Shown: positions 6,144 to 7,766 of the stretch, in pieces
How positions within the stretch are numbered: the first letter of the stretch is position 1
Layout: each line of letters opens with the position of its first letter
Assembly: GCA_012517485.1 (NCBI GenBank)
Contig: JAAYUT010000527.1
Span: 1-7,766, forward strand
Source of the DNA: Candidatus Atribacter fermentans
GTDB taxonomy: Bacteria; Atribacterota; Atribacteria; Atribacterales; Atribacteraceae
Direction of reading: 5' to 3'
DNA length: 7,766 bases
Translations under genes and position numbers: made by a program
The notes under the pieces: generated by a model
Told to the model about the DNA's origin: nothing
Seen by the model: the letters and a program-made list of their open reading frames with translations, nothing else
Database searches by the model: none

Positions 6144-6926
6144 ATGGAAAACGAAAAAACATTAATTCACGATTTTGATTTAAACTTAATTTGTGATTAT
6201 TTTGGAAGATTGGAACGGCAAGGGCCTGGGAGCTCTGAATCGACCATTAGAGCTTTAAGTTTTATTGACAATTTTTCCAATGAATTAAAAATTGCAGATT
6301 TTGCTTGTGGAACAGGCGGTCAAACCATGACTCTTGCACAAAACACCAAAGGAACCATTATTGGACTTGATATTTCCCCCGATTTTATTGAAAAATTTAA
6401 TACTAACGCTAAAAAGCTCGGTTTGCAGAATAGAGTAAAAGGCATTGTCGGTTCAATGGATAATTTACCTTTTCAAAATGAAGAATTTGATGTTATATGG
6501 TCTGAGGGGGCTATTGCCAATATCGGTTTTGAAAAAGGCTTGAATTATTGGAAAGGCTTTCTAAAAAAAGATGGCTATATTGCCGTAACATATGAGTCAT
6601 GGTTTACGGATGAACGACCCACTGAAATTGAAAAGTTTTGGGTTAATGCTGTTCCTGAAATGAGTACAATAGGGCATAATATTTCAATAATGCAAAAAGC
6701 TGGTTATAGTCTTGTTGCCGCATTTACTTTACCTGAAAAATGCTGGACGGATACCTATTTTATTCCTCAGAAAGCAATACAAAAAGCATTTTTGGAAAAA
6801 AATGCTGGAAATAAAGCAGCAGAGGCTTTTGTTGAATATATGAATTATGAAGCCGAGTTGTATTCAAAATACAAACAGTATTATGGATATGTTTTTTATA
6901 TTGGAAAAAACTATAAAAAATTCTGA
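6144..6926 (+). CDS. Class I SAM-dependent methyltransferase, substrate unknown
   Basis: The 260-residue protein has a Rossmann methyltransferase fold. Motif I is IADFACGTGGQTM (about 49-61), the acidic end of strand beta2 is IIGLDISPDF, followed by VGSMDNLPFQNEEFDVIWSEGAIANIGF (motifs II-III). The C-terminal half, with KCWTDTYFIPQ and YKQYYGYVFYIG, matches a common small-molecule methyltransferase family that I know from Bacteroidetes and Firmicutes; no DNA-methylase catalytic motif (DPPY/SPPY/PC) is present. The substrate is unknown. It is separated from the operon by the GC island and probably has its own promoter. Its TGA lies at the first bases of a dispersed repeat, so the extreme C-terminus may have been set by repeat insertion. 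Confidence 0.8.
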   Translation: MENEKTLIHDFDLNLICDYFGRLERQGPGSSESTIRALSFIDNFSNELKIADFACGTGGQTMTLAQNTKGTIIGLDISPDFIEKFNTNAKKLGLQNRVKGIVGSMDNLPFQNEEFDVIWSEGAIANIGFEKGLNYWKGFLKKDGYIAVTYESWFTDERPTEIEKFWVNAVPEMSTIGHNISIMQKAGYSLVAAFTLPEKCWTDTYFIPQKAIQKAFLEKNAGNKAAEAFVEYMNYEAELYSKYKQYYGYVFYIGKNYKKF

Positions 6927-6952
6927 GGAGCGCTACGACTTGGCAATCTCAT
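6925..6952 (+). repeat. Dispersed repeat copy 1 (ends TGGCAATCTCAT)
   Basis: This 28-nt stretch is 22/28 identical to 7274-7301; both begin GAGGA and end TGGCAATCTCAT. It overlaps the stop codon of the methyltransferase gene. I recognise the motif from memory as a widespread intergenic repeat type in bacteria. Confidence 0.6.
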
Positions 6953-6961
6953 CCAACCAAT

Positions 6962-7083
6962 CTGTCATTCTGAGGAACCCGATATCTCTTATCGGGTGAC
7001 GTGAGAATCTCATTTTTTCCAGTTCCGTAATCTTTAAAAATGAGATCCTCACGGCTTCGAAAGACGAAGCTTCAGGATGACAG
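6962..7083. repeat. Four-arm cruciform repeat element
   Basis: The outer arms CTGTCATTCTGA (6962-6973) and TCAGGATGACAG (7072-7083) pair at 11 of 12 positions. Inside are CCCGATA-TCTCT-TATCGGG (6978-6996), a 17-position stem GTGAGAATCTCATTTTT (7001-7017) with AAAAATGAGATCCTCAC (7036-7052) with one mismatch, and GCTTCG-AAAGA-CGAAGC (7054-7070). Almost every base is in a stem. This is a cloverleaf-shaped dispersed repeat, possibly mobilised in trans. There is no gene in it. Confidence 0.7.
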
Positions 7084-7159
7084 GGATTAAAGGTACTCTC
7101 CCCGACGCAAAGCGCCACCCCTTTAAGGAAAGGAATCAATTTGGATATAAACCAAGATT

Positions 7160-7179
7160 CGACATGCCATGGCATGTCG
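7160..7179. repeat. 20-bp perfect palindrome
   Basis: CGACATGCCATGGCATGTCG is identical to its own reverse complement over 20 bp with no spacer. It could be a protein-binding site or, more likely in this setting, another dispersed repeat unit. The 76 bases before it (7084-7159) show nothing I can name. Confidence 0.7.
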
Positions 7180-7233
7180 CTCCATTAAACGAACGCAATA
7201 AATTGTTGTCCCTTCATTTTTAAATCTTTTAAT

Positions 7234-7255
7234 GTGGTTTGTTTTACCAAACCAC
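7234..7255. repeat. 8-bp stem hairpin without T-run
   Basis: GTGGTTTG-TTTTAC-CAAACCAC is perfectly paired. Neither strand has a convincing T-run after the stem, so it is not called as a terminator. Confidence 0.45.
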
Positions 7256-7273
7256 TCTAATCTACGTCATTGC

Positions 7274-7301
7274 GAGGAACGTAGTGACGTGGCAATCTCA
7301 T
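7274..7301 (+). repeat. Dispersed repeat copy 2 (ends TGGCAATCTCAT)
   Basis: This is the second copy of the 28-nt motif at 6925-6952. Upstream bases ACGTCA (7264-7269) can pair with TGACGT (7285-7290) within it, so this copy looks like a more complete unit with an internal hairpin. Confidence 0.6.
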
Positions 7302-7393
7302 TTAGTCATTCTTTTTTCGCCACTTCACCCCTTCTCCCCCTCGGTCTTTTTAATGGGAGAAGGTGAGGATGAGGGTGAAAGCCCAGAATGAGA
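7295..7393. repeat. Nested inverted repeat with pyrimidine-rich core
   Basis: ATCTCATT (7295-7302) pairs with AATGAGAT (7386-7393). Inside, TTCACCC (7324-7330) pairs with GGGTGAA (7373-7379), and CTTCTCCC (7331-7338) pairs with GGGAGAAG (7355-7362). The core shows strong strand asymmetry, C/T-rich then G/A-rich. It is a compound dispersed repeat with no coding signal. Confidence 0.5.
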
Positions 7394-7445
7394 TCCTGTT
7401 TAGTTGCTCTATATAGGTTACCCATAAAAAATCATTCCGATATTT

Positions 7446-7669
7446 TCAAGAAAGAAAGCAATTTATCAATTTGGAAACCTTTATACATTCTTCATTAAAT
7501 CTTCATTATTGATTTAAAATTAATTCCTTGTTGAAAATCCCTAATCATTTTGCTTTTTTCATCGTCTGGTTTACAGCCATAAAGAATAGAATTACAATAC
7601 CCATAGGTTTGGTGGTTTATTTTTTTTAAAAAGCCATGGGCGAACACATAGGTTCGCCCCCACGGTTTC
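7446..7669 (-). pseudogene. Possible frameshifted gene remnant, unrecognised
   Basis: On the minus strand a frame is open from about 7669 to a TAA at 7495-7497 and reads like protein: AHGFLKKINHQTYGYCNS, then ILYGCKPDDEKSKMI and RDFQQGINFKSIM. Removing one base near 7503 would join it to a second frame (RFNEECIKVSKLINCFLS) ending at TGA 7446-7448. No good start is present, and the upstream part lies in the hairpin repeat at 7638-7659. I do not recognise a family. It may be a chance open frame; low confidence. Confidence 0.25.
7638..7664 (-). repeat. Hairpin repeat, copy A (minus orientation)
   Basis: GGGCGAAC-ACATAG-GTTCGCCC (7638-7659) forms a perfect 8-bp stem. Read on the minus strand, with flanking bases to 7664, it has the form CGTGGGGGC-GA-ACCT-AT-GTGT-TC-GCCC, matching copy B at 7719-7744 except in the paired dinucleotides and loop. 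Confidence 0.65.
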
Positions 7670-7718
7670 TATATATCAATTTTTACTGTCTCCTAATATT
7701 CCAATATTATTTATATTC

Positions 7719-7744
7719 GTAGGGGCAGACCTGCGTGTCTGCCC
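7719..7744 (+). repeat. Hairpin repeat, copy B (plus orientation)
   Basis: GGGCAGAC-CTGCGT-GTCTGCCC (7723-7744) forms a perfect 8-bp stem preceded by CGTAG. Compared with copy A the two inner stem pairs change on both sides (GA/TC becomes AG/CT), so the pairing is conserved while the sequence is not. The two copies face opposite ways, about 55 bp apart, with AT-rich unassigned DNA between them. Confidence 0.65.
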
Positions 7745-7766
7745 TCATTATTATGTGATAATACCA

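Noticed and set aside
6933..7175. 80-codon minus-strand open frame
   Set aside because: It runs through the dispersed repeat, the cruciform and the palindrome; the translation reflects repeat sequence.
1..7766. CRISPR array, tRNA or rRNA genes
   Set aside because: No regularly spaced direct repeats and no recognisable tRNA or rRNA sequence were seen on either strand; the repeats present are inverted and irregularly spaced.

Overview
The window is AT-rich, densely coded on the + strand up to about 5.7 kb, and then becomes a repeat-rich, gene-poor stretch. Recognisable Shine-Dalgarno sequences are rare. Most starts in the main operon lie 1-2 nt after, or overlap, the previous stop. The right-hand part carries dispersed-repeat types (a 'GAGGA..CG...GAC.TGGCAATCTCAT' motif, 'GGGC..AC' hairpins, a large cruciform) that I associate from memory with genomes of uncultured bacteria, including Patescibacteria/CPR lineages. 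That assignment is a soft inference; no taxonomic marker gene is present.

Layout. Positions 1-159 hold the 3' end of an unrecognised gene. A textbook promoter (TTGATT-N17-TATAAT) follows at once, with several small inverted repeats. It drives a five-gene cluster with gaps of 2, 1, 2 and -1 nt: a 69-aa Xre-type HTH regulator resembling restriction-modification controller (C) proteins; a DNA methyltransferase with motif I before SPPY (M1); a probable PD-(D/E)xK type II restriction endonuclease, DpnII-like in its catalytic region (R); a beta-class DNA methyltransferase with DPPF before motif I (M2); and a KAP-family P-loop NTPase. The likely reading is a type II restriction-modification defence island with its own transcriptional controller and an appended NTPase.

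The most striking point is in the KAP gene. Its frame is open from an ATG at 3614, overlapping the M2 stop as TGATG, to 5683, except for one TGA at 3749-3751. That TGA lies inside the Walker A motif, GIEGA-stop-GAGKTS, exactly where KAP proteins normally carry tryptophan. All nine other Trp codons of the gene are TGG, and three other frames in the window end in TGA. A global genetic-code change is therefore unlikely. A recent nonsense mutation, a sequence error or local UGA readthrough are the options.

Downstream, 5696-6006 is a GC-richer island packed with long imperfect inverted repeats and alternative pairings. It is followed by a weak promoter candidate and a stand-alone class I SAM-dependent methyltransferase (6144-6926). 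From 6924 to the end there is no convincing intact gene: the stretch holds cruciform and hairpin repeats, a 20-bp perfect palindrome, two inverted copies of one hairpin repeat with compensatory stem changes, and a possible frameshifted gene remnant on the minus strand.
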